A stretch of DNA of 64,000 bases, taken from the NCBI GenBank assembly GCA_963620035.1, contig CAVEXN010000004.1, forward strand, positions 1 through 64,000, given 5' to 3'. Made by a program: the position numbers and the translations under genes. Shown piece by piece: positions 34,124-42,041 of the stretch. This DNA comes from F23-D06 sp963620035. Lineage in GTDB: Bacteria > Bacteroidota > Bacteroidia > Bacteroidales > WCHB1-69. The notes beneath the pieces were generated by a model. That model saw nothing but the letters and a program-made list of their open reading frames with translations, searched no databases and was not told the origin of the DNA. The stretch's first letter is position 1. Every line of letters starts with the position of its first letter.

Positions 34124-35263
34124 TTATTTGAACAATTGTCCGGCAATGACCATTCTCTGGACCTCCGAAGTTCCCTCGTATATCTCCGTGATCTTGGCAT
34201 CGCGCATCATGCGTTCTATTTCATACTCGCGGGTATAGCCGTAACCGCCGTGGAACTGGAGGCATTTTGTCGTAGTCTCCATAGCCGTGTCGGCGGCGAA
34301 GAGTTTAGCCATGGCTGCGTCCACGGAATAAGGGAGATGCATGTCTTTCTTCCATGCTGCTTTATAGACCAGCAGGCGTGCGGCCTCAATCTTGGCCTGA
34401 AGGTCGGCCATCTGGAACTGCGTGTTCTGGAAAGCGCTGATAGGCTTGCCGAACTGTTTTCTCTCTTTCGTGTATTTTACGGTGACATCCATGGCGCCCT
34501 GGGCGATGCCGAGTGCCTGTGAAGCGATGCCGATACGGCCGCCGTCGAGGGTCATCATAGCAATCTTGAAACCTTTGCCCATTTCGCCCAACAGGTTCTC
34601 TTTTGGAATACGGCAGTTCTCGAATATCAGCTCGCAGGTGGCCGAACCGCGGATGCCCATCTTTTTCTCTTTCTTGCCGATAGAGAATCCGGGAGTGTCT
34701 TTCTCAACGATGAAGGCGGAGATGCCTCTGGTGCCTTGCGACTTGTCCGTCATGGCCATGACCACATAGACGTGGGCGTAGCCGGCGTTGGTGATGAAGA
34801 TCTTGCTGCCGTTGAGCACCCATTCGTTGCCGTCGAGGACGGCCATGGTCTGCTGCATGGCGGCGTCGGTGCCGGCATTGGGCTCCGTAAGGCCGAATGC
34901 GCCGATCCATTCTCCGGAGGCAAGCCTAGGCAGGTATTTCTTCTTCTGTTCCTCTGTGCCGAACTCCAGAATCGGGTTCATGCAGAGGGATGTGTGTGCG
35001 CTGACAATCACGCCGGTGGTGGCGCAAACTTTCGACAGCTCTTCCACTGCCTTGATGTACATTTGGTTGGTGCCGCCCTGTCCTCCGTATTCCAAGGGGA
35101 TAGGAATGCCCATAATGCCTATGCGGGCCATCTTTTCGACAGTCTCGACGGGAAAGCGTTCCTGGTCATCGACTTCCGCGGCCAATGGCTGAACTTCTTC
35201 AGCAGCAAATTTGCGAATCATCTGCAGGAAGAGTTCTTCTCTTTTGTTCAAGCTAAAATCCAT
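34124..35263 (-). CDS. Short-chain (butyryl-type) acyl-CoA dehydrogenase
   Basis: 379 residues. Motifs: ITEIYEGTSEVQRMVIAG with the catalytic base Glu typical of short-chain enzymes, FGLTEPNAGTDAAMQQTMA, FITNAGYAHVYVV, MGIRGSATCELIFENC and YTKERKQFGKPISAFQNTQF. With EtfAB next door it most likely reduces crotonyl-CoA to butyryl-CoA (fermentative) rather than degrading fatty acids. The CoA-transferase subunit gene lies 108 bp upstream. bcd would be the fitting name, but the substrate is inferred. Confidence 0.93.
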   Translation of the reverse strand: MDFSLNKREELFLQMIRKFAAEEVQPLAAEVDDQERFPVETVEKMARIGIMGIPIPLEYGGQGGTNQMYIKAVEELSKVCATTGVIVSAHTSLCMNPILEFGTEEQKKKYLPRLASGEWIGAFGLTEPNAGTDAAMQQTMAVLDGNEWVLNGSKIFITNAGYAHVYVVMAMTDKSQGTRGISAFIVEKDTPGFSIGKKEKKMGIRGSATCELIFENCRIPKENLLGEMGKGFKIAMMTLDGGRIGIASQALGIAQGAMDVTVKYTKERKQFGKPISAFQNTQFQMADLQAKIEAARLLVYKAAWKKDMHLPYSVDAAMAKLFAADTAMETTTKCLQFHGGYGYTREYEIERMMRDAKITEIYEGTSEVQRMVIAGQLFK

Positions 35264-35371
35264 ATTTAAATTAATTGTATTGATATTGGTATTTCGTTAG
35301 TCCTGTGAGTTCAATTCGTCAGTAACGTGAGGTTCGCGAAGCAGGTTTGACCCCGGTTCCGCTCTGCAACT

Positions 35372-36034
35372 TCAGTCAAGTTGCATCGGCTTGAGGCCCG
35401 GAGAAACGGTGAAGTCTGCTTCGGTGGCGTTCCTTACGTCATCAACGGTGAACTCCGGGTGCAGTTCTGTGAGTTCCAGCCCATCAGGTGTCACCACCAT
35501 CACGCACATTTCCGTGACGATCATGTTGACCTGTCCTTTTGCCGTCAGCGGCAGCGTGCATTTGTGAAGTATCTTGGGATTCCCTTTCTGCGTATGTTCC
35601 ATGGCCACGATGACCGTTTTCGCTCCGACCAGCAGGTCCATGGCGCCGCCCATGCCCGGGGTGAGCTTGCCGGGAATCATCCAGTTGGCGATGTCGCCTT
35701 TCTCGTCAACCTGCATGGCACCCAAGACGGTAGCGTTCACGTGGCCGCCGCGGATGAGGGCGAAAGACTCGGCAGAACTGAAAGAGGCTGCGCCGGGCTG
35801 TGCCGTGATGTAGCCGCCGCCGGAGTTGATGAGGTTTTCGTCTTCCCGGCCGGGTTCCGGCGTCGAGCCCATACCGATCATGCCGTTCTCTGTCTGGAGA
35901 ACCACATGCACGTCTTTAGGCAAATAGTCAGGCACCATTGTCGGAAGACCTATTCCCAAATTAACAATATCGCCGTCCTTGAGTTCTTTGGCAACTCTTT
36001 TGGCGATGATTTCACGCATTTGAGCTTTTTCCAT
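35372..36034 (-). CDS. Acyl-CoA:acetate/3-ketoacid CoA-transferase, subunit B
   Basis: 220 residues from the ATG at 36034; the longer frame opens on a TTG with no support. Catalytic Glu49 sits in LQTENGMIGMG. Other AtoA-family marks: GLPTMVPDYLPKDVHVV, INSGGGYITAQPGAASFSSAESFALIRGGHVNATVLGAMQVDEKG (in parts), GMGGAMDLLVGAKTVIVAMEH and a C-terminal TELHPEFTVDDVRNATEADF. Subunit B carries the catalytic residue but normally needs subunit A; no subunit A is adjacent. With acyl-CoA dehydrogenase and EtfAB it suggests butyrate release as an acid with CoA transfer to acetate. It is read from the -7 element at 36101-36108. Confidence 0.9.
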   Translation of the reverse strand: MEKAQMREIIAKRVAKELKDGDIVNLGIGLPTMVPDYLPKDVHVVLQTENGMIGMGSTPEPGREDENLINSGGGYITAQPGAASFSSAESFALIRGGHVNATVLGAMQVDEKGDIANWMIPGKLTPGMGGAMDLLVGAKTVIVAMEHTQKGNPKILHKCTLPLTAKGQVNMIVTEMCVMVVTPDGLELTELHPEFTVDDVRNATEADFTVSPGLKPMQLD

Positions 36035-36100
36035 AATCAAGTGTTTTTTATGTTATTCAATCATTTTGACCCTTTGCCCCTGCCTCGGGATAAAGGCGGG

Positions 36101-36108
36101 CAAAGATA
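36101..36108 (-). promoter_or_regulatory. -7 element for the CoA-transferase/etf operon
   Basis: TATCTTTG on the - strand, followed by CC, 67 bp upstream of the start at 36034. It is divergent from the glmM promoter 65 bp away. Confidence 0.55.
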
Positions 36109-36172
36109 TAAAAATATATTATGCTTATTACCCATAGGGAACAATTAAAAAAATATGTTCCGCAAATTTTGC

Positions 36173-36180
36173 TACTTTTG
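36173..36180 (+). promoter_or_regulatory. -7 element for glmM
   Basis: TACTTTTG on the + strand, followed by CAGCC, 71 bp before the start at 36251. Confidence 0.5.
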
Positions 36181-36250
36181 CAGCCTGATTGGAAAAACAG
36201 TTCCGCCGTTGGCGGCATAACGCACGAAACTTTGTACAAAACACGCTTTT

Positions 36251-37636
36251 ATGTCTCTTATAAAATCGATTTCGGGAATTAGAGGAACCATCGGCGGGAT
36301 GCAAGGGCAGAACCTCACCCCTGCTGACATTGTAGAACTGACCGCTGCTTTTGCGGCTTTTGTCCGGGAAACCACGCCGGAAAAGCCGCTCACGTTCGTG
36401 GTGGGCCGCGATGCGCGTGTCTCTGGCGATATGGTAAGCCGGCTGGTGTGCGGCACCCTTCAGGGCATGGGCGTAAACGTCATCGACACGGGACTCTCCA
36501 CCACCCCTACCACCGAGATGGCCGTGACGCGTCACCACGCCGACGGCGGCATTATCATCACTGCCTCCCACAACCCGATGCAGTGGAATGCCCTGAAGCT
36601 GCTCAATTCAAAAGGTGAGTTCATCTCCGACGAAGAGGGACACTGGCTTCAGGAGATCGCCACCCGGCACGACTTCTCCTACGCCGAGGCAAACCGTTTG
36701 GGGCAATATATGTCCGACAGCCATGCCATAGATGAACACATCGATGCTGTGCTCGCACTGCCGCTTGTCAATGCGGAAGCCGTGTCCCGCGCCGGTTTCT
36801 CCGTCATTCTCGACACGGTGAACTCCACGGGCGCACTGGCACTGCCGCCTCTGCTCGAACGGCTTGGCGTGAAGGAGGTCACGGTTCTCAACGGCAACCC
36901 TACCGGCATCTTCGCACACAACCCAGAACCCCTCCCCGAGAACCTGCACGGCATCTCCGAGGCCATGTCCTCCGGCAGTTTCGACGTGGGCTTTGTCGTG
37001 GACCCCGACGTGGACCGTCTGGCCATTGTGAAACCCGGCGGTGAGATGTTCGGCGAGGAATATACGCTGGTGGCGGTGGCTGATTACATCCTGCAGCACA
37101 CCCCCGGCAACACCGTCTCCAACCTCTCCTCCACCATGGCCTTGCGCGATGTGACTGCCCGCCACGGCGGTTCTTACAGCGCCTCGGCTGTCGGTGAGGT
37201 GAATGTGGTAGAGATGATGAAGGCCACCGGCGCCGTCATCGGCGGCGAGGGCAACGGAGGGGTCATCTATCCGGAACTGCATTACGGCAGGGACGCCTTG
37301 GTCGGCATAGCCCTTTTCCTCACCTATATGGCCGTTTCGGGCAAGAGCTGCAGCCAGATCCGCTCCCTCTACCCCGACTACCGCATCTCCAAGAACAAAA
37401 TACAGCTTTCAGACGACGTCAATGCCGCCGCTGTCCTCGACCGCATTTCCGAACGGTATGCCAAGTTCAACCCCAACCGGGCCGACGGCGTCAGGATCGA
37501 CTTTGAAGACGGCTGGGTACATATCCGCACCTCCAACACAGAGCCCGTGCTGCGCATCTATGCCGAGGCCGTGACCGAACGCAAGGCCGACAGTATGGCC
37601 GAGGAAGTCATGGGACATATTCGCGAAATGATATAG
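36251..37636 (+). CDS. glmM: Phosphoglucosamine mutase (alpha-D-phosphohexomutase family)
   Basis: 461 residues. Active-site Ser106 in TASHNPMQWNALKLLN, metal-binding DPDVDRLAIV, sugar-binding GEGNGGVIYPELHYGRD and phosphate-binding RTSNTEPVLRIYAEA. The family isomerises glucosamine-6-phosphate to glucosamine-1-phosphate for cell-wall precursors. The NPMQWN form differs from the NP-x-DNGIK of E. coli GlmM, so a phosphoglucomutase/phosphomannomutase role is possible; the Bacteroidota members are usually called GlmM. The thioredoxin-like gene starts 10 bp after its stop. Confidence 0.85.
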   Translation: MSLIKSISGIRGTIGGMQGQNLTPADIVELTAAFAAFVRETTPEKPLTFVVGRDARVSGDMVSRLVCGTLQGMGVNVIDTGLSTTPTTEMAVTRHHADGGIIITASHNPMQWNALKLLNSKGEFISDEEGHWLQEIATRHDFSYAEANRLGQYMSDSHAIDEHIDAVLALPLVNAEAVSRAGFSVILDTVNSTGALALPPLLERLGVKEVTVLNGNPTGIFAHNPEPLPENLHGISEAMSSGSFDVGFVVDPDVDRLAIVKPGGEMFGEEYTLVAVADYILQHTPGNTVSNLSSTMALRDVTARHGGSYSASAVGEVNVVEMMKATGAVIGGEGNGGVIYPELHYGRDALVGIALFLTYMAVSGKSCSQIRSLYPDYRISKNKIQLSDDVNAAAVLDRISERYAKFNPNRADGVRIDFEDGWVHIRTSNTEPVLRIYAEAVTERKADSMAEEVMGHIREMI

Positions 37637-37646
37637 CCCCATTCCC

Positions 37647-38981
37647 ATGACGCGAAGAATATGTAGCCTTTTCTTAACCTGCCTTTTTGGTGTGTCCGTA
37701 TCGCTCAACGCACAGAGCCTGTGCCGACACAAGACCGCAGTTCCGATGACCGAAAAATACAACATCACCGTATTCACGGAAACGCCGGAAGGCGAGATGC
37801 TTTACCTGCGTGGCTTCTGCGGACACGAGAGCCGTCTGATGGATAGCGCGACTGTGAAGCACGGCAAGGCAGTGTTCAAAAGCAAAAAGCAAAAGCTGCC
37901 TTGCGGCGACTATCTGCTTGAACTGCACGACACCCTTCACCCCTATCCCGATGTCATCGCCGAGATTTTACTCAACAAGGATTCCAAGATTACCCTCAAC
38001 CATACGCATCATGTTGATTCTGCCACCGGATTTATTGTCAATGACATTGAAATTCAAGACTCTGAAGAGAACCAACTGCTCTATTCCTTTAGGAACTCTA
38101 TGATGAAGGTCTATACGCCCGACATCCGAAAAGTTTGCCGGGAATACCGCGACATCGCACCCAACAGTTTTGTGACCAAGTACATTACGGCGGCTTACGC
38201 CACACTGCAGACGAAAGATGATGCGTTACTGCGCCAGTCCCTTTACGACATGGACTTCAGCGAGCCGAGGCTGCTTCATTCGCCCCTGCCCTTATACTCG
38301 CTCGTGCGTGACCGGATAGGCACTCTGTACGAGACTGGTCAAATCATCTCCTTTATGGACTCCATTCTGTCACGTTGCGGAAACGAGGCCGTGAAAGAGT
38401 ATTTCCTGCAAGACTTCTTCCATATTATGGACGTTCACATCTCCATCTATGACCCCGTATTGGTACACCTTTACGACCGCTACGGCGACGACTGGATGGA
38501 GGAAGACCGCAAGCGCATCAACCGACGGAAAATCGAGCAGTTGCGAAAGATCAACCCCGGTGCGAAGATTCCGGAAATAACCGCTTTTGACACGCTCGGA
38601 AATGAATATTCCACTGACGACATCCACACAAAATATACCGTGCTCTGGTTCTGGGACCCCGACTGCGACCACTGCAAGGCGGTAACCCCACAATTACACG
38701 ACCTCTACCGCGAACATGCGGGAGACCTTGACTTCGAAGTGTTTGCCGTCGAGATAAACGACGACTACGAACGCTGGAAGCAATTCTCCGACGAGCATGG
38801 GCTCTGGGACTGGCTCAACCTGACCACAGCCAAAGGTGACCCGGCCGTTGACATCATCGAATATTTTGACATAATGGTGACACCGGCTTTGGTCCTGGTT
38901 GACAATTCTACCGGCCATACAATAATAGCAAGGCAGGTGACGTTAGACGTACTTAAATTTTTGCTTGAAAAAAACAGATAG
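37647..38981 (+). CDS. Exported thioredoxin-like protein, first of a tandem pair
   Basis: 444 residues with a signal peptide (MTRRICSLFLTCLFGVSVSLNA). Residues about 30-280 are an unrecognised N-terminal domain (DUF4369/DUF5106-type architecture). The C-terminal thioredoxin fold carries the redox pair CDHC in FWDPDCDHCKAVTPQLHDLY, then EVFAVEINDDYERWKQF and VTPALVLVDN (cis-Pro). The protein looks like a periplasmic TlpA/ResA-type disulfide reductase. Its neighbour downstream has the same architecture, so this is a tandem duplication. Substrates unknown. Confidence 0.88.
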   Translation: MTRRICSLFLTCLFGVSVSLNAQSLCRHKTAVPMTEKYNITVFTETPEGEMLYLRGFCGHESRLMDSATVKHGKAVFKSKKQKLPCGDYLLELHDTLHPYPDVIAEILLNKDSKITLNHTHHVDSATGFIVNDIEIQDSEENQLLYSFRNSMMKVYTPDIRKVCREYRDIAPNSFVTKYITAAYATLQTKDDALLRQSLYDMDFSEPRLLHSPLPLYSLVRDRIGTLYETGQIISFMDSILSRCGNEAVKEYFLQDFFHIMDVHISIYDPVLVHLYDRYGDDWMEEDRKRINRRKIEQLRKINPGAKIPEITAFDTLGNEYSTDDIHTKYTVLWFWDPDCDHCKAVTPQLHDLYREHAGDLDFEVFAVEINDDYERWKQFSDEHGLWDWLNLTTAKGDPAVDIIEYFDIMVTPALVLVDNSTGHTIIARQVTLDVLKFLLEKNR

Positions 38982-38999
38982 TTGAAATACTTTATAACA

Positions 39000-40532
39000 A
39001 TGAAAAAGAATTACATATCTATCTTTTTGACTTTGACTTTCCTCGTTATGGCCGGAAGCCTTTCTGCGCAGAAAGGGAAAGCGGCCGTGCCGGAAACAAC
39101 CTCTGCGAAAGGTCATGAAATCATCTTCAACATCAAGGATTCAAAGGACAAACTTGTCTATCTGGTCATCCATTACAACGAGAAACTGATTCTGAAAGAC
39201 TCTGTCACGCCCTCATCGCCCGGCCGTTTCGTGTTCAAGGGCAGCAATGCCTATGACGACGGTATGTACTCTCTGGTATCGGGCGACAAGAAGCTGTACC
39301 TGAACTTCATCATTGACGGGAACCAGCACTTCGAGTACAATCTCGACACGACAGGCAACCTTGACAACTTTGTCATCCGCAATTCGCCGCAAAATGAAGA
39401 GATGCTCAAATTCCAGCGCAAGACCAGCCATGCCCAGCAGCAGGCGATGGAATGGTCCAAGAAGTTCAAGGTGTTTGACACGGAGGGCGACACCGACAGC
39501 GCCGAGTTCTACAAGAACAAACTCAGGAACATCAACGACGAGATGCTGAAATTCATTGACGAGGAAATCATCGCCGCCCACCCCGACTATCTGTTTTCCA
39601 AGATGCAGAAGTCGTACAAGCAGATCGACATCCCGGAGATGAAGAAAGAAGACGGGAGCATGGACTACGAGTCGCAGGCCGCATACTACAGGTTTCACTA
39701 TTGGGACAACTTTGACCTTGCAGATCACCGGTTCATCTATATCCCCTCCTTTGAGCCCAAGATGAAAGACTATTTCACCAAACTGCTCTATCATCAGGAG
39801 TCAGACACCATCAACAAATACATCGACATCTTTCTGGGCAAGGTAGAACCGGACACGTTGATGTACCATTATTGCGTCGATTGGCTTTCTTACCAGTTTG
39901 AGACCAGCAAGGTCATAGGTCATGACGCCGTTTTCTGCCACATCGTTGAAAACAACCAGCTTCTCGGCAAATGCTACTGGATGGACGAAGACCTCATTGA
40001 CAAATACCGCAAAAGGATAAACCGTCTGAAACCTATCCTTATCGGCAAGACCGCACCGGAACTCTTCATCCCCGACACTACACTCACAGATGACGTGACG
40101 CGCTGGATCTCATCGTACAGCATGAAGAAACCCTACACCATCCTTTGGTTCTACGACCCCGACTGCCAGACCTGCAAAAAGGAGAGCAAGCATCTGCGCC
40201 ACGTCTATGACTCTCTCGAGGCTGCCGGCACGCGCAATTTTGACGTGTATGCCATTGGCAACGATGCGGACATAGACCGTTGGAAGAAGTATGTGAAAGA
40301 GAACAATTACCCTTGGGTGAACGTAGGCGGCAACAAGGGCAACATCGACTATCTCGACTATTTCGGCATATACGAATCGGGCAATCCTACGATGTTCGTG
40401 CTTAATTCCAAGCATGAAATCATCCTGAACAAGCGCATTGACATGTCAAGCCTCCCCCAGTTCTTTGAGGAGTACGAGAAAATGGAGGAACGGCTTGCGA
40501 AACGCAATGCACAACGTCAAAACAGACAATAA
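39000..40532 (+). CDS. Exported thioredoxin-like protein, second of a tandem pair
   Basis: 510 residues from the ATG at 39000; the frame upstream opens on a TTG. Signal peptide: MKKNYISIFLTLTFLVMAGSLSA. A DUF4369-like beta domain (IFNIKDSKDKLVYLVIHYNE) follows, then a long helical region with many Lys/Glu. The C-terminal thioredoxin fold has the pair CQTC in FYDPDCQTCKKESKHLRHVY and NPTMFVLNSKHEI (cis-Pro). It starts 18 bp after its paralogue and ends close to the spt gene. The spacing CQTC versus CDHC suggests different redox potentials, an inference only. Confidence 0.88.
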   Translation: MKKNYISIFLTLTFLVMAGSLSAQKGKAAVPETTSAKGHEIIFNIKDSKDKLVYLVIHYNEKLILKDSVTPSSPGRFVFKGSNAYDDGMYSLVSGDKKLYLNFIIDGNQHFEYNLDTTGNLDNFVIRNSPQNEEMLKFQRKTSHAQQQAMEWSKKFKVFDTEGDTDSAEFYKNKLRNINDEMLKFIDEEIIAAHPDYLFSKMQKSYKQIDIPEMKKEDGSMDYESQAAYYRFHYWDNFDLADHRFIYIPSFEPKMKDYFTKLLYHQESDTINKYIDIFLGKVEPDTLMYHYCVDWLSYQFETSKVIGHDAVFCHIVENNQLLGKCYWMDEDLIDKYRKRINRLKPILIGKTAPELFIPDTTLTDDVTRWISSYSMKKPYTILWFYDPDCQTCKKESKHLRHVYDSLEAAGTRNFDVYAIGNDADIDRWKKYVKENNYPWVNVGGNKGNIDYLDYFGIYESGNPTMFVLNSKHEIILNKRIDMSSLPQFFEEYEKMEERLAKRNAQRQNRQ

Positions 40533-40569
40533 GTTAGAGTTACAAACAACCAATAATCACACAACAGAA

Positions 40570-41829
40570 ATGAAAGATATCTTTGAAAGAATCCACGAAA
40601 GTAACGGAGGTCCTCTGGGACAGTACCAGAAGTATGCCGACGGTTATTTCCAATTCCCGAAACTGGAAGGCGAAATCGGCCCTCATATGATTTTCAACGG
40701 CAAAGAGGTCCTGAACTGGAGTCTGAACAACTATCTCGGCCTCGCCAATATGCCCGAGGTGCGCGAAGCAGATGCTGAAGGTGCCCGTCAGTTCGGCATG
40801 GCAGCCCCTATGGGCGCCAGGATGATGTCCGGCGACACCAAATATCACATCAGACTTGAGCAGGACCTGGCGGATTTTGTAGGCAAACCCGCCGGATACC
40901 TGGTGAACTTCGGCTATCAGGCTATGATTTCCATCATTGATGTGCTGACCACGCGCCGTGATGTCATCGTGTATGACTCCGAGTCTCATGCCTGCATCAT
41001 TGACGGTCTTCGTCTGAGCTGGGCAAAGCGCTATGTCTATCGTCACAACGATATGGACAGCCTACGCGAGCAGTTGAAGGTGGCCACGGCATTGGCCGAC
41101 AAGCAAGGTGGCGGCGTGCTGGTAATCACGGAAGGCGTGTTCGGCATGGCCGGAGACCTCGGTGACTTGGCCGGCATCTGCGCCCTCAAGAAAGAGTTCC
41201 CATTCCGCCTCCTCATTGACGATGCGCACGGCTTCGGCACTATGGGGCCGAAAGGCAACGGTACGGCCGCCCACTATGACGTCATCGACGGGGTAGATGT
41301 CTATTTTGCCACTTTCGCCAAGAGCATGGCCGGCATCGGCGCCTTCGTGGCTTCCGAAAGAGGCATCGTTGACCATCTCCGTTTCAACATGCGTTCACAG
41401 ATATTCGCAAAGTCGCTGCCTATGCCGATGGTCATCGGAGCCATGAAGCGTCTGGAACTCATCAAGACACGCCCGGAAATCCGCGAGAAACTGTGGTCTA
41501 TCGCCCATTCGCTGCAAGAAGGCCTCCGCGCAGAAGGCTTCGATCTGGGCCGTACTATGTCTCCCGTGACGCCGGTTTACCTCAAAGGCGGCACCAACGA
41601 AGCCACAAACCTTGTGGTAGACCTCCGCGAGAACCATGGCATCTTCTGCTCTATCGTGGTTTACCCCGTGGTGCCCAAGGACGTCATCATGCTACGTGTC
41701 ATCCCGACCGCAGCCCACACAATGGAGGATGTCAACTATACGATTGAACATTTCAGACAGATAAAGGGCAAACTTGCTGCCGGCGAGTACAACAAGCCCA
41801 TTCCTAATATGAACCTCATCAACCGTTAA
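40570..41829 (+). CDS. spt: Serine palmitoyltransferase-like pyridoxal-phosphate enzyme
   Basis: 419 residues from the ATG at 40570. PLP lysine is K251 in FATFAKSMAGIG; D218 and H220 in LLIDDAHGFG bind the cofactor; H140 in ESHACIIDG is the residue that stacks on it. The family condenses an amino acid with an acyl-CoA. The closest pattern I recognise is the Bacteroidota SPT that makes 3-ketosphinganine for sphingolipids, but glycine C-acetyltransferase (kbl) is close and cannot be excluded. Length is slightly more than usual because of a C-terminal tail (KLAAGEYNKPIPNMNLINR). A strong terminator follows at 41895-41940. Confidence 0.85.
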   Translation: MKDIFERIHESNGGPLGQYQKYADGYFQFPKLEGEIGPHMIFNGKEVLNWSLNNYLGLANMPEVREADAEGARQFGMAAPMGARMMSGDTKYHIRLEQDLADFVGKPAGYLVNFGYQAMISIIDVLTTRRDVIVYDSESHACIIDGLRLSWAKRYVYRHNDMDSLREQLKVATALADKQGGGVLVITEGVFGMAGDLGDLAGICALKKEFPFRLLIDDAHGFGTMGPKGNGTAAHYDVIDGVDVYFATFAKSMAGIGAFVASERGIVDHLRFNMRSQIFAKSLPMPMVIGAMKRLELIKTRPEIREKLWSIAHSLQEGLRAEGFDLGRTMSPVTPVYLKGGTNEATNLVVDLRENHGIFCSIVVYPVVPKDVIMLRVIPTAAHTMEDVNYTIEHFRQIKGKLAAGEYNKPIPNMNLINR

Positions 41830-41894
41830 AGATTCGGCATTTACGGCAGTTTCCGTGCCGAAACATACCTCTTGCGTCACGCCTTGACTGTCAT

Positions 41895-41940
41895 GATGGC
41901 TTCCCGCCAGCTGTCAATCGCCGGGAAGCCATCCTTTTTT
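41895..41940 (+). terminator. Intrinsic terminator after spt
   Basis: Perfect 12-bp stem GATGGCTTCCCG (41895-41906) with CGGGAAGCCATC (41922-41933), 15-base loop, followed by C and six or more T. It lies about 65 bp after the stop codon. Confidence 0.85.
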
Positions 41941-41974
41941 TGCCCTTCCGTTTGCGGTTTTCTAAAAGATATGC

Positions 41975-41982
41975 TATCTTTG
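41975..41982 (+). promoter_or_regulatory. -7 element for the BatA-like/pepD transcript
   Basis: TATCTTTG followed by CCGC, 60 bp before the start at 42042 and 35 bp past the spt terminator. Confidence 0.6.
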
Positions 41983-42041
41983 CCGCATATTTTTTTCCCT
42001 TGTTGTCGTAAGAAAAACGTACCAAAACATTTTAAGAGTAT

